This document shows, in pieces, positions 26,301-33,527 of a DNA stretch of 40,250 bases (position 1 is the first letter of the stretch; each line of letters opens with the position of its first letter). Source of the DNA: an uncultured Lachnospiraceae bacterium (GTDB taxonomy: Bacteria; Bacillota; Clostridia; Lachnospirales; Lachnospiraceae). The DNA is taken from NCBI GenBank assembly GCA_910586275.1, contig CAJUIM010000016.1, forward strand, positions 1-40,250, written 5' to 3'. The notes beneath the pieces were generated by a model. The model was given only the letters and a program-made list of their open reading frames with translations, ran no database searches and was not told the origin of the DNA. A program made the translations under genes and the position numbers.

Positions 26301-26490
26301 CCTTGCTTTCCTGAAACCTACGGTTAATCTTATATAAATCACTGATTGTACAGAGCATCATCACACTTTTTACCCTGTGCCAATCTATTGTATCTGCTAT
26401 TTTAACTGCCTCCGCAAATTCTCCGCTGGCAATCAAGGTTTTTATTTCTTCCGCGCGTACTTTATATTCGTACTTATCCAAGGTGCTCAC
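23377..26490 (-). CDS. TPR protein with long acidic middle and degenerate CbbX/SpoVK-like AAA+ domain
   Basis: A 1037-residue cytoplasmic protein of unknown function. Residues 1-210 are tetratricopeptide-type helices (YYKEFVQIAP, AYLYHRVGL). Residues 210-270 are almost pure Glu/Asp/Pro, followed by a long low-complexity region with scattered helices. The last ~220 residues have the order of an AAA+ domain of the CbbX/SpoVK kind: GNVIVTGEEEAGTLDLAKNL in place of Walker A (831-840), GALIIEHATG in place of Walker B (883-892), then GIFVIMEGKKDEMNIFLRKN and LDNFNARIDID. The catalytic lysine and acidic pair are absent. Start is GTG 26490 or TTG 26481. No ATG is available. Confidence 0.65.
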   Translation of the reverse strand: MSTLDKYEYKVRAEEIKTLIASGEFAEAVKIADTIDWHRVKSVMMLCTISDLYKINRRFQESKDILLMAYERHPGGRLIVYSLCELSIKMGEFVQAIEYYKEFVQIAPKDTGRYILQYKLYEAQDVSLEERIAVLEEFKKRDYREKWAYELAYLYHRVGLETKCVEECDEMILWFGEGRYVLKALELKQLHQPLSEAQEKIYLQAKQAKDEPEEDEEPEEEEAEASQEEEDEPEEPEEAGEEEEEEIPDSISMMAEEPEQEEEFKVKTVDLGQYNTINLQKELAESMREILGDGNKSPQEKNSANTFVDSVIAPLMQETGEMAQQPVNGRRDRVHIGELEFVEIGEEEEEEAASIPEKEAEPVQRRGVPQRKPAELPQKPQDVQEEEPAAALEEVFFEEEAKDILQQETKRINLGDTKEILPGEKIEYLTALPSRYTIAEKGALPYRPESRTEPEEAENMPAQLPEKVQAQPNLMKKHKPSGFEQMLSQEYDGQISLVVPNSDIIDKQITGQMNIADIMAEWERTKRANEEKRREDVRKRVQSHTGNMFSEFDEATKSGLLEQLEKAVIEAILKESGQNAINPNEISEQQINDIVRSVGRKKDTSAPQAESSMGNIVNIADIRAGAVKTGKPAAAPASEPEDIHMEPSAEEAALQEIASSATVSENLFPEGREEEEFHGTLPENMMREEDTAESGIPEDELPSEEDAEAEKAVSELLGVKAATGNLSLADIPENVTIGKIAEISGLTETEDVSGEDGEREEAEETNPAEYESKSNGAEKASAHAEHKTRAFSPEEKELFGRFAHNRKSKEQILHAIDEMNMDSYSGNVIVTGEEEAGTLDLAKNLVRMMQLSDRNFSGKVAKISGETLNKKDVPATLAKLTDGALIIEHATGMSSSTAMDLNKALGKENRGIFVIMEGKKDEMNIFLRKNRPLLDNFNARIDIDSLDDHALVEYAKLYAEEMEYSIDELGILALHTRIADMQTSDHEVTVAEVKDLVDDAIYFADKKNPKHFFDILFGKRYDADDMIILREKDFMHY

Positions 26491-26584
26491 CCCATAAATC
26501 TATCGTTTTCTTTCATCACAAGTCTGCAATATCCCCATTTTCATTTTCTTAGTTTACCATAGGAGATTCTTAATGTCAAAAATA

Positions 26585-27469
26585 TTATATCTTTCTGTTT
26601 TCTTGTCTTTTTTCCGTCAATATGTCACTCAATTCCGCGAATTGTGCCAAGGTAAGCGCTTCGCCCCTGACGGCCGGCGGCAGTCCCATCCGTTCCAATG
26701 CCTCGGCTACATCTTGTTTCGGCAGCCGGAGCTGAGCCGCGTTCGACAGACCATTAACCAAAGTCTTTCGTCTCTGGTTAAAAGAAGCTCTTATGATTGC
26801 GAACATCTGCCCCTCTTCCCTTACCCTTACCGGCGCGTCCTTATGACGGGTCAGCCGGATTACCGCGCTGCCCACATTGGGCTTTGGCAGAAAGCAGGAA
26901 GGCGATACATGCATCATCACTTTCGGTTCCGCATAATACTGCACGGCAAGGGAAAGCGCGCCATAGTCTTTCGTTCCCGGTCCCACCGTCATGCGTTCCG
27001 CCACTTCCTTCTGTACCATGACTGTTATGCTCTCCAACGGCACTCCGCTTTCAAACAGCCCCATAATGATAGGCGTCGTAATATAATACGGAAGATTGGC
27101 TACCACTTTTATGGAATTCCCCCCGTTTTTCTCTTCCGCAATCCTCTTAATATCCACTTTCAGTATGTCCTCATTTATAATATCCACATTATGATATGAC
27201 GACAAAGTATCTCTCAAGATCGGAATCAAAGCCCGGTCAATTTCCACCGCCACCACTTGGTGTGCATTTTCCGCCAGATACTGGGTCATTGTGCCGATGC
27301 CAGGCCCGATTTCCAAAACACAGTCCTGCTTTGTAATGCCGGATACCTCTATTATTTTTTCCAGTATATGGGTATCCACCAGAAAATTCTGCCCGTATTT
27401 TTTCTGGAAACTAAAATTATATTTTTTTAAAATATCAACCGTATTCCCCGGAGTTCCTAAAGAAACCAT
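26585..27469 (-). CDS. rsmA: 16S rRNA adenine(1518/1519)-N6 dimethyltransferase
   Basis: RsmA (KsgA) dimethylates two adjacent adenosines in the 3' hairpin of 16S rRNA during late 30S assembly. The 294-residue protein has KKYGQNFLVD near its start, the SAM motif VLEIGPGIGTMTQYLA, acidic VAVEID, and the catalytic NLPYYITTPI. The C-terminal helical domain ends with LPPAVRGEALTLAQFAELS, standard for RsmA. The frame is open to 27520; ATG 27469 is chosen because AGGATGG lies close upstream and the protein then starts at the usual place. It follows tatD by 77 bases, a frequent pairing in Firmicutes. Confidence 0.95.
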   Translation of the reverse strand: MVSLGTPGNTVDILKKYNFSFQKKYGQNFLVDTHILEKIIEVSGITKQDCVLEIGPGIGTMTQYLAENAHQVVAVEIDRALIPILRDTLSSYHNVDIINEDILKVDIKRIAEEKNGGNSIKVVANLPYYITTPIIMGLFESGVPLESITVMVQKEVAERMTVGPGTKDYGALSLAVQYYAEPKVMMHVSPSCFLPKPNVGSAVIRLTRHKDAPVRVREEGQMFAIIRASFNQRRKTLVNGLSNAAQLRLPKQDVAEALERMGLPPAVRGEALTLAQFAELSDILTEKRQENRKI

Positions 27470-27546
27470 CTTCCATCCTATCCCTTCTTCTGCCCGCACA
27501 TTCCGGCTTGCATTTCCCAAATTCCTATGAAACGGCAGGCATCGTC

Positions 27547-28338
27547 TTATGTAAACGCAGCCGGCGGGTATTGTCCTATTTTAAACAGCCGGCAGGCATT
27601 ATGTTCCGTCACTGCCACTATTTCATCATAGCTCATCCCTTTGATTTGTGCAATTTCTTTTGCTATCAGCGGAAGGTTCAGAGAGGAATTGCGCTGTCCT
27701 CTGTATGGTACCGGCGCAAGATACGGGCTGTCCGTCTCCAGCAGCATATTCTCTAACGGAATATATTCCACCGCTTCCTTCAGTTTTTTCCCGTTCCGAA
27801 ACGTCACCACCCCTCCTATTCCAAAGTAAAAACCCATTTCCAGATATTCTCTGGCCACTTCCTTAGAATAAGAAAAGCAGTGGATAACTCCGCCGGTTTC
27901 TCCTTTATGGACCGTTCTCACCATATCCAGTGTATCCTTGGCGGCATCTCTGGAGTGGAGGATAACCGGAAGCCCTATATCCCCGGCCAGCCGCAGCTGC
28001 CTTTCAAACCATTTCTTCTGTGTCTCCCTGGAAGGTTCTTCCCAGTAATAGTCCAATCCGATTTCTCCTACCGCCACTATTTTCGGATGGGCGCACTGCT
28101 CTTTCAGCCATAGGAATTTCTCTTCATCCAATTCTGCCGTATCCGAGGGATGCACCCCCGCCGCGCCGTATACAAAAGGATATTTTTCGGCCAAAGTCAT
28201 GGTGCGTTCCGTTGTCTCCAGATTTGCCCCCACATTTATCACATAACCGATGCCGTTTTCTTTCAGACTTCCTAGCAGCGCATCCCTGTCTTCATCGAAT
28301 GCTCTGTCATCATAGTGTGCATGACTCTCAAAAATCAT
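27547..28338 (-). CDS. tatD: TatD family metal-dependent deoxyribonuclease
   Basis: A 263-residue TIM-barrel hydrolase with two metal sites. Ligands are visible in ESHAHYDD (start), GEIGLDYYW, LPVILHSRDA, GVIHCFS and LETDSPYLAP, all in the family order. TatD proteins have 3'-5' exonuclease activity on DNA and are thought to act in DNA repair. The substrate in this organism is not known. It is the first gene of the tatD-rsmA pair. The upstream region holds a pure A/T palindrome. Length is normal. Confidence 0.93.
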   Translation of the reverse strand: MIFESHAHYDDRAFDEDRDALLGSLKENGIGYVINVGANLETTERTMTLAEKYPFVYGAAGVHPSDTAELDEEKFLWLKEQCAHPKIVAVGEIGLDYYWEEPSRETQKKWFERQLRLAGDIGLPVILHSRDAAKDTLDMVRTVHKGETGGVIHCFSYSKEVAREYLEMGFYFGIGGVVTFRNGKKLKEAVEYIPLENMLLETDSPYLAPVPYRGQRNSSLNLPLIAKEIAQIKGMSYDEIVAVTEHNACRLFKIGQYPPAAFT

Positions 28339-28362
28339 GGTGTTTCCTCTCTTTATTTCAAA

Positions 28363-28393
28363 TTTTTAAAAAAAATTTAATTTTTTTTAAAAA
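28363..28393. repeat. 31-base pure A/T inverted repeat between tatD and tRNA-Lys
   Basis: Two 13-base arms (five T then eight A; eight T then five A) flank TTTAA. It lies in the divergent gap, just upstream of the tRNA-Lys promoter and of tatD. It could act as an UP element for the tRNA promoter, or as an intrinsically bent segment. Confidence 0.6.
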
Positions 28394-28398
28394 AAGTA

Positions 28399-28427
28399 TT
28401 GCAAACTGAAACATATTATACTATAAT
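28399..28427 (+). promoter_or_regulatory. Promoter of tRNA-Lys
   Basis: -35 TTGCAA (28399-28404), a 17-base spacer and -10 TATAAT (28422-28427). The start would fall about 48 bases before the tRNA. The A/T-only palindrome lies directly upstream. Confidence 0.7.
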
Positions 28428-28481
28428 CATACTTGCGTTGTAAATGAGTTGTCTAATGAATTTACACAAAATAAAATATAT

Positions 28482-28554
28482 GCGCTGCTAGCTCAGTTGG
28501 TAGAGCACCTGACTCTTAATCAGGGTGTCCAGGGTTCGAGCCCCTGGCGGCGCA
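28482..28554 (+). tRNA. tRNA-Lys (CUU anticodon)
   Basis: A 73-nt tRNA. The acceptor GCGCTGC pairs with GCGGCGC (one G-U), discriminator A. The D-arm GCTCAGTTGGTAGAGC and T-loop TTCGAGC are standard. The anticodon loop CTCTTAA gives CUU, reading AAG. No CCA is encoded. A terminator-like hairpin follows. Confidence 0.95.
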
Positions 28555-28558
28555 TTTG

Positions 28559-28609
28559 AAGTACTGATTTTGTGGCCGAAGCGTCATGGGGTCGGTACTT
28601 TTATTTTTC
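28559..28609 (+). terminator. Hairpin terminator after tRNA-Lys
   Basis: AAGTACTGA and TCGGTACTT form a 9-bp stem with one G-U pair. Inside, CCGA/TCGG can extend it. TTTTATTTTTCT follows. It lies between the tRNA and the GNAT gene. Confidence 0.6.
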
Positions 28610-28643
28610 TGTTTAAGCCGTCAAAGGAGGCATGGAGGGTTTT

Positions 28644-29183
28644 ATGGAAATTCGATTCGTTTCTGCATGCACGGAACAGCAGTTATCAGCGATTGAAACT
28701 TTGTATACAGAGGCTTTTCCGAAAGAGGAGAGAAAACCATTTTCTTTACTTATTGAGAAAAGCAGGGAAGGGACTGTGGATATTCTTTGTATAGAATCCG
28801 CCGAAAACGGGATGATAGGAGAAGCGATTGTGGCCAAAAACCAAGGGCTGGCTCTTCTGGATTATTTTGCGGTTTCTCCCCGGTTCCGCAACGGAGGCGC
28901 CGGCTCTTACGCCTTGAAGGCACTACAGGACCGGTACGCAGAATATAACTTTATATTGGAAATCGAAAGCACGTTTCACCCGGCTCCTGACTTGGATCTC
29001 CGCCGGAGACGGAAGGCTTTTTACCTGCGCAACGGTATGGAATGCATGGATTATTTTGTTTGCCTTTTCGGCATAGAGATGGAAATGTTGGCGCATGGAC
29101 GCCAGGTTGATTTTGAACAATACCATGCTTTATATAAAAATGTGTTCGGTCCTGAAATAGCAGAAAATATCTTGTTAATCTGA
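28644..29183 (+). CDS. GNAT family N-acetyltransferase
   Basis: A 179-residue acetyltransferase of the GNAT fold, which transfers acetyl from acetyl-CoA to an amine. The acetyl-CoA loop region is LDYFAVSPRFRNGGAGSYALKALQ (R-x2-G-x-G/A pattern as RFRNGGAGS), followed by ILEIES and an FYLRNGM segment near the C-terminus that often faces the substrate. The start at 28644 has GGAGG five bases upstream; the ATG at 28632 overlaps its own possible site and is less likely. The substrate cannot be inferred from neighbours. It lies 75 bases before rarA on the same strand. Confidence 0.85.
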   Translation: MEIRFVSACTEQQLSAIETLYTEAFPKEERKPFSLLIEKSREGTVDILCIESAENGMIGEAIVAKNQGLALLDYFAVSPRFRNGGAGSYALKALQDRYAEYNFILEIESTFHPAPDLDLRRRRKAFYLRNGMECMDYFVCLFGIEMEMLAHGRQVDFEQYHALYKNVFGPEIAENILLI

Positions 29184-29258
29184 CCATGCTGCCTTGCCGC
29201 AATGTACGGTTATTCTATGGACAGCATCATGCCAAATGGCACAGAAAGGTGAAATCGG

Positions 29259-30596
29259 ATGGAACAGCTTTCTCTCTTCGACAACAGAAAAACAATGGCT
29301 CCTTTAGCCAGCCGTCTGCGGTCGGACTCATTGAACCGATTTATCGGCCAAGAGCATCTTCTGGGAAAAGATAAGTTACTCCGCCGCCTTATAGATTCCG
29401 ACCAAATATCCTCCATGATATTCTGGGGTCCTCCGGGCGTAGGGAAAACGACTCTGGCCAATATCATTGCAAATAAAACCAACTCCGCATTCATTAATTT
29501 CAGTGCCGTTACCAGCGGCATTAAAGAAATAAAAGAAGTCATGTCACGGGCGGAGGACAGCCGGCGGATGGGCATGAAGACCGTCCTTTTCGTAGATGAA
29601 ATCCATCGTTTCAACAAAGCCCAGCAAGACGCGTTCCTACCCTTCGTGGAAAAAGGCAGCATTATCTTAATCGGCGCAACTACGGAGAATCCATCTTTTG
29701 AAATCAATGCCGCTCTCCTTTCCCGCTGCAAAGTATTCGTGCTTCAGGCTCTGACGGCAGATCACATAACGGAACTGTTGGAAAACGCCATTAAAGCCCC
29801 CCAGGGATTCGGGCAGACACACATTGATATTTCTAAAGAATCTCTGAAAGCCATTGCCGTATTTTCCAACGGCGATGCCCGTACCGCCCTCAATACATTG
29901 GAAATGGCCATTACCAATGGCATTGTAAGCGCAGGGTCCATCAGCGTCACCGAAAGTATTTTGGAACAGTGCATCGGCAGAAAGTCTTTGTTATATGACA
30001 AAAACGGAGAAGAACATTACAACCTGATTTCCGCCCTGCACAAATCCATGCGTAACAGTGACCCCGATGCCGCCCTATACTGGCTGTCACGGATGCTGGA
30101 AGCCGGCGAAGACCCGCTTTACATTGCCAGACGGCTCATCCGCTTTGCCAGCGAAGATGTAGGCATGGCCGACAGCCACGCCCTTCCTTTGGCCGTATCC
30201 GTATATCAGGCATGCCATTTCAACGGCATGCCTGAATGTAATGTTAATTTGGCCCATGCCGTAACCTATCTTTCATTGGCTCCCAAATCCAATGCCCTAT
30301 ATATGGCATACGGGGAATGCCGGGAGGATGCCATGCATACTCTTGCAGAACCTGTCCCGCTGCAGCTGCGCAATGCTCCTACAAAGCTTATGGAAGACCT
30401 GCATTACGGGGAAGGCTACGAATATGCCCATGACAGGGAAGAAAAACTGACACATATGTCATGCCTGCCTGATTCCCTCCGAAACCGCACCTACTACCGC
30501 CCCACTTGCCAAGGAGAAGAAGCCAAAGTGAAAACACGGCTGGAAAAAATAAAAGAATGGAAGAAAACAACTGCCCCTTCTACTTCTTCCCCTTAA
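29259..30596 (+). CDS. rarA: Replication-associated recombination protein A (RarA/MgsA)
   Basis: A clamp-loader-like AAA+ ATPase of 445 residues that acts at stalled replication forks. Walker A is GPPGVGKTT (57-65), Walker B is VDEIHRF (112-118), and GATTENPSF is the sensor 1 block. The C-terminal part contains RMLEAGEDPLYIARRL and SEDVGMAD, diagnostic of RarA over RuvB or clamp loaders, and ends in the tetramerisation region with YEYAHD. AAAGGTG precedes the ATG. Its last 17 bases overlap the end of the convergent NYN-domain gene. No terminator is seen between them. Confidence 0.95.
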   Translation: MEQLSLFDNRKTMAPLASRLRSDSLNRFIGQEHLLGKDKLLRRLIDSDQISSMIFWGPPGVGKTTLANIIANKTNSAFINFSAVTSGIKEIKEVMSRAEDSRRMGMKTVLFVDEIHRFNKAQQDAFLPFVEKGSIILIGATTENPSFEINAALLSRCKVFVLQALTADHITELLENAIKAPQGFGQTHIDISKESLKAIAVFSNGDARTALNTLEMAITNGIVSAGSISVTESILEQCIGRKSLLYDKNGEEHYNLISALHKSMRNSDPDAALYWLSRMLEAGEDPLYIARRLIRFASEDVGMADSHALPLAVSVYQACHFNGMPECNVNLAHAVTYLSLAPKSNALYMAYGECREDAMHTLAEPVPLQLRNAPTKLMEDLHYGEGYEYAHDREEKLTHMSCLPDSLRNRTYYRPTCQGEEAKVKTRLEKIKEWKKTTAPSTSSP

Positions 30597-31395
30597 TTTT
30601 AAACTTAACAATATTCTGTTCCTGTTCACACTCCAAAATATTCAGTGAATTAATGAAAGAAGAAAATTTTGAATGCCCGAAATTCCGCACGTCAAAATCC
30701 GGAAATCTTTTTCCCAGCTGATTACGGAGTTCCGCCGAAAGTATCCATTCATCATCATCGGAACATTCTTCCACCAGAGAGAGAATGGCACGTTTAATCA
30801 TCTTCAGATCCGTCTGCGGCCTCAATTCCTCCTTTCTCTTCTTTGAAGCTGCCACCGATGCCGCTTTCGTACCCTTTTTCAGCTTGGTGCTTTTTGAGAC
30901 GGCCTTTATTATGGCTGACTCTTCTTTCCTGCCTGCACTTTCCTCTTCCTGCTCTTTTGCCTGAAAAATAATATCCAGATATTTAAACTGATTGCATGCC
31001 GAAATAAAAGGCTTGGGCGTTTTGCTTTCCCCCATTCCGGTAACAATCATCCCTGCCTCCCTGAGACGTGCCACCAAACGGGTAAAATCACTGTCGGAAG
31101 AGGCTATGCAGAAACCGTCCACCGTACCGGAATATAAAATATCCATAGCATCAATAATCATGGCCGAATCGGTAGCATTCTTTCCTGCCGTATAGCTGTA
31201 CTGCTGGATTGGCATGATGGAATTATCCAAAAGCACATTCTTCCAAGAAACCAGACGGGTATTTGTCCAATCTCCGTATATCCTTTTATAAGTGGCAATG
31301 CCGCTCTTTGCCGTTTCCTCTAAAATAATGCCCACATATTTATCCGAAATATTATCCGCGTCAATTAAGACTGCAATCTTTAAATCTTTGTTCAT
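30580..31395 (-). CDS. NYN-domain protein (LabA-like) with C-terminal OST-HTH/LOTUS-like domain
   Basis: A 271-residue protein. Residues 1-150 form a NYN/PIN-like domain: IAVLIDADNIS with the acidic site, then GKNATDSAMIIDAMD and CIASSDSDFTRLV, the pattern of LabA-type putative RNases. A basic Lys-rich linker (about 160-200) follows. The last ~75 residues (LVEECSDDDEWILSAELRNQLGKRFPDFDVRNFG to KFSSFINSL) match an OST-HTH/LOTUS-like RNA-binding domain. So it is probably an RNA-binding nuclease; target unknown. All conserved aspartates are present. The ribosome site is weak (AAAGG at 12 bases). Confidence 0.85.
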   Translation of the reverse strand: MNKDLKIAVLIDADNISDKYVGIILEETAKSGIATYKRIYGDWTNTRLVSWKNVLLDNSIMPIQQYSYTAGKNATDSAMIIDAMDILYSGTVDGFCIASSDSDFTRLVARLREAGMIVTGMGESKTPKPFISACNQFKYLDIIFQAKEQEEESAGRKEESAIIKAVSKSTKLKKGTKAASVAASKKRKEELRPQTDLKMIKRAILSLVEECSDDDEWILSAELRNQLGKRFPDFDVRNFGHSKFSSFINSLNILECEQEQNIVKFKIKGKK

Positions 31396-31438
31396 GGAAT
31401 GCTCGTGCCTTTCTTTTCATATATGATTTTAGCCAATA

Positions 31439-31466
31439 ATTATATCATATCCTAAATCGGGGGCAA
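31439..31466 (-). promoter_or_regulatory. Predicted promoter for the NYN-domain gene
   Basis: The minus strand has -35 TTGCCC (31461-31466), a 16-base spacer and a perfect -10 TATAAT (31439-31444), about 45 bases before the ATG. It is the only good match in the 121-base gap. Confidence 0.5.
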
Positions 31467-31516
31467 AAGAAAGCATAATTTGCGGATTTCATCGGTTTAG
31501 CGGACGCGCCCTAAAA

Positions 31517-32860
31517 TCAGTCATCCGTCCCTGCTCCCTGCAGATCCGTCTGCGCGGGATTGTCAAGCAGCCTGCCCTGACTGTCAAACCGGGATCCATG
31601 GCAAGGACAGTCCCAGCTGAGTTCATCCGGGTTCCATTCCAAGGCACAGCCCATATGCGGGCAGCGCGGCGTAGCCGTAAACAGTCCCTTACCCAGCCCT
31701 TTCGCCGATTCTATCCCCTCTTCGGCCAATTTCCCTGCCGATGCATACAGATTCAGCCTCTGAGGCGTAAACACCTCCTCAAAGCGGCTCTTGCCCTCCG
31801 TCACCAAGTCTTTGATAATCATTGCCGCCGTCATGCTGCCGGTCATGCCCCATTTGCGGAAACCGGTAGCCACATACCAGTACGGGTATTCCGCAGAATA
31901 ACGGCCGATATAAGGGATGTCGTCCACGGGCATACAGTCCTGTGCCGACCAATGGGAAATTTCCTGACATCGCGGAAACATTTTCTCTGCCGCCAGCCGT
32001 AAATCTCTGTATTTCCCACCTCCTTTGTTTTCGCCGGTACGATGATTCCCGCCCCCCAGCAGCAGGATATCCCCGCTTTTCCTAAAAGACAGGCCATCCT
32101 CATCCACTCCGTAGTATATATTGTCCATCTGTCCGGTATTCTTCAATGCCAGTACATAACTACGTTCCTGATGCATCCGGAGAAAATAAAATCCGGGCAC
32201 ATTGATGAACGGATAATGAGTGGCAAAAATAATATGCTTTCCTTCCACCTGGTATTTTTCTGTAAATACTGTATGGCCCTCTACGGTAAGCACCTTTGTA
32301 TTCTCATAGATCGTCAGATTCTCCGCTGCTTTCTGCAGAAAAAGCAGCGGGTGAAAAACCGCCTGATCATAAAAGCACAGAGCACCTTTTACCTGAAACG
32401 GAAGTTCCGTTCTGGTAGTATATTCCGCACAGATGCCCAGCATTTTCGCTGCTTCCTCTTCCTGATGCAGTACCGCTTCGTCTTTCATTGTATACAAATA
32501 GGAACGGCAGTTCCGAAAACCGCAGTCTATTCCCAATGTCTCCGTCATTTTTCTGTACTGGCCAATGGCTGCCCGATTGGCCTCCGCATATAAAGCCGCC
32601 TGCTGTCCCCCTGCCTTGTTCATAAGCTTATGGTAGATTAGCCCGTGCTGTAAAGTTATTTTGGCAGTTGTGTTCTTTGTCTGCCCGCTGAACAGACCGG
32701 CTGCTTCCAGCACTACCGTCTCCAAACCCGCCTCTTTTAAAAACCAAGCAGTGAGTATGCCTGCGATTCCGCCCCCTATCACTACCGCATCTGCCGAAAG
32801 ATTTTTCCGCAATTCCTGCCTTTCTTCTCTTTTGCCTGTCATTGTCCAAATAGAATCCAC
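31517..32860 (-). CDS. FAD-dependent oxidoreductase with C-terminal Rieske [2Fe-2S] domain (YhfW-like)
   Basis: A DAO-type flavoprotein of 447 residues: dinucleotide-binding VVIGGGIAGILTAWFLKEAG near the N-terminus, ATGFRKWGMTGS in the second FAD-binding part, then a Rieske domain with CPHMGC and CPCHGSRFD, giving the two Cys and two His cluster ligands. This architecture matches Bacillus YhfW, whose substrate is unknown. There is no twin-arginine signal, so it is probably cytoplasmic. The start codon is GTG: at 32860 it has AGAAGG seven bases upstream; the GTG at 32866 is too close to the same site. It stands alone between NYN and Zur genes. Confidence 0.85.
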   Translation of the reverse strand: MDSIWTMTGKREERQELRKNLSADAVVIGGGIAGILTAWFLKEAGLETVVLEAAGLFSGQTKNTTAKITLQHGLIYHKLMNKAGGQQAALYAEANRAAIGQYRKMTETLGIDCGFRNCRSYLYTMKDEAVLHQEEEAAKMLGICAEYTTRTELPFQVKGALCFYDQAVFHPLLFLQKAAENLTIYENTKVLTVEGHTVFTEKYQVEGKHIIFATHYPFINVPGFYFLRMHQERSYVLALKNTGQMDNIYYGVDEDGLSFRKSGDILLLGGGNHRTGENKGGGKYRDLRLAAEKMFPRCQEISHWSAQDCMPVDDIPYIGRYSAEYPYWYVATGFRKWGMTGSMTAAMIIKDLVTEGKSRFEEVFTPQRLNLYASAGKLAEEGIESAKGLGKGLFTATPRCPHMGCALEWNPDELSWDCPCHGSRFDSQGRLLDNPAQTDLQGAGTDD

Positions 32861-33053
32861 TGTCACACCTTCTTTTCCCTGCCGTCAGCATATTCTCACA
32901 GCCTTCCATTTTCTGCCACGCAGTATTCGTCAGAAGAAGTATTGACTAAGATTCTTATTCTTATACGGTACATATACGGAATGCGCCTATAACCCTGCAT
33001 ATATGCCTCACCCGGAACATATCCGAAAAATGTTTTCCTTCCCCGGCGGAATT

Positions 33054-33512
33054 TTATGCATTCCCATCATGGGCATTTCCGGTACAGCCCTTACAATAAC
33101 CGTACAGTTCCAGTTTATGGCCGGTGATTACAAAATCCCCTACCCCTGCCTGCATCCCTTTATGCTCCAGCGGACAGTCTTTCAGCGGAACAAGCCTATG
33201 GCATTTCAGGCAGACGGCATAATGCTTATGCTGCCCCCGGCACCATTCGTAATACGCCATATCACTGCCGGCCAGTGAAGATTTTGTCACATATCCTTTT
33301 TCCTCAAATGCTCCCAGTACACGGTATACCGTGGAAACAGCATATTTTTCCTTTCCCGCTTCCCTGCATAACCGGCGGTAAATATCCGTTGCGCTCATCG
33401 GCTCCCGTGCCGCAGCCAATATGCGGAAAATATCCTCCCGCTGCCTTGTCTTTTTGATATCTGCCGGAAACCGCAGTTCCGCAATACCGTCACTTCCCAT
33501 TGCCTTTTCCAT
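33054..33512 (-). CDS. Fur family metalloregulator, Zur-like
   Basis: A 152-residue winged-helix repressor. The DNA-binding half includes KTRQREDIFRIL and STVYRVLGAFEEKGYV; the regulatory half has HKHYAVCLKCHRLVPL and GHKLELYGYCKGC, supplying the two CxxC pairs of the structural zinc site and histidines for the sensory site. The GHKxExYGxC segment is like that of Bacillus Zur, so zinc is the first guess, but metal cannot be decided from sequence. GGAGG lies in the end of the permease gene; ATG 33512 or TTG 33518 could start it. It probably controls its own operon through the site at 34438-34454. Confidence 0.85.
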   Translation of the reverse strand: MEKAMGSDGIAELRFPADIKKTRQREDIFRILAAAREPMSATDIYRRLCREAGKEKYAVSTVYRVLGAFEEKGYVTKSSLAGSDMAYYEWCRGQHKHYAVCLKCHRLVPLKDCPLEHKGMQAGVGDFVITGHKLELYGYCKGCTGNAHDGNA

Positions 33513-33527
33513 CCTCAAAAGCCTCCG

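Noticed and set aside
28450..28478. TTGTCT-N17-TAAAAT as promoter of tRNA-Lys.
   Set aside because: The start point would fall within the tRNA; the TTGCAA-N17-TATAAT pair upstream fits better.
32628..32909. A 93-codon frame at the start of the Rieske oxidoreductase gene, in another frame.
   Set aside because: It overlaps the FAD-binding region of a well-supported gene and has no family character.
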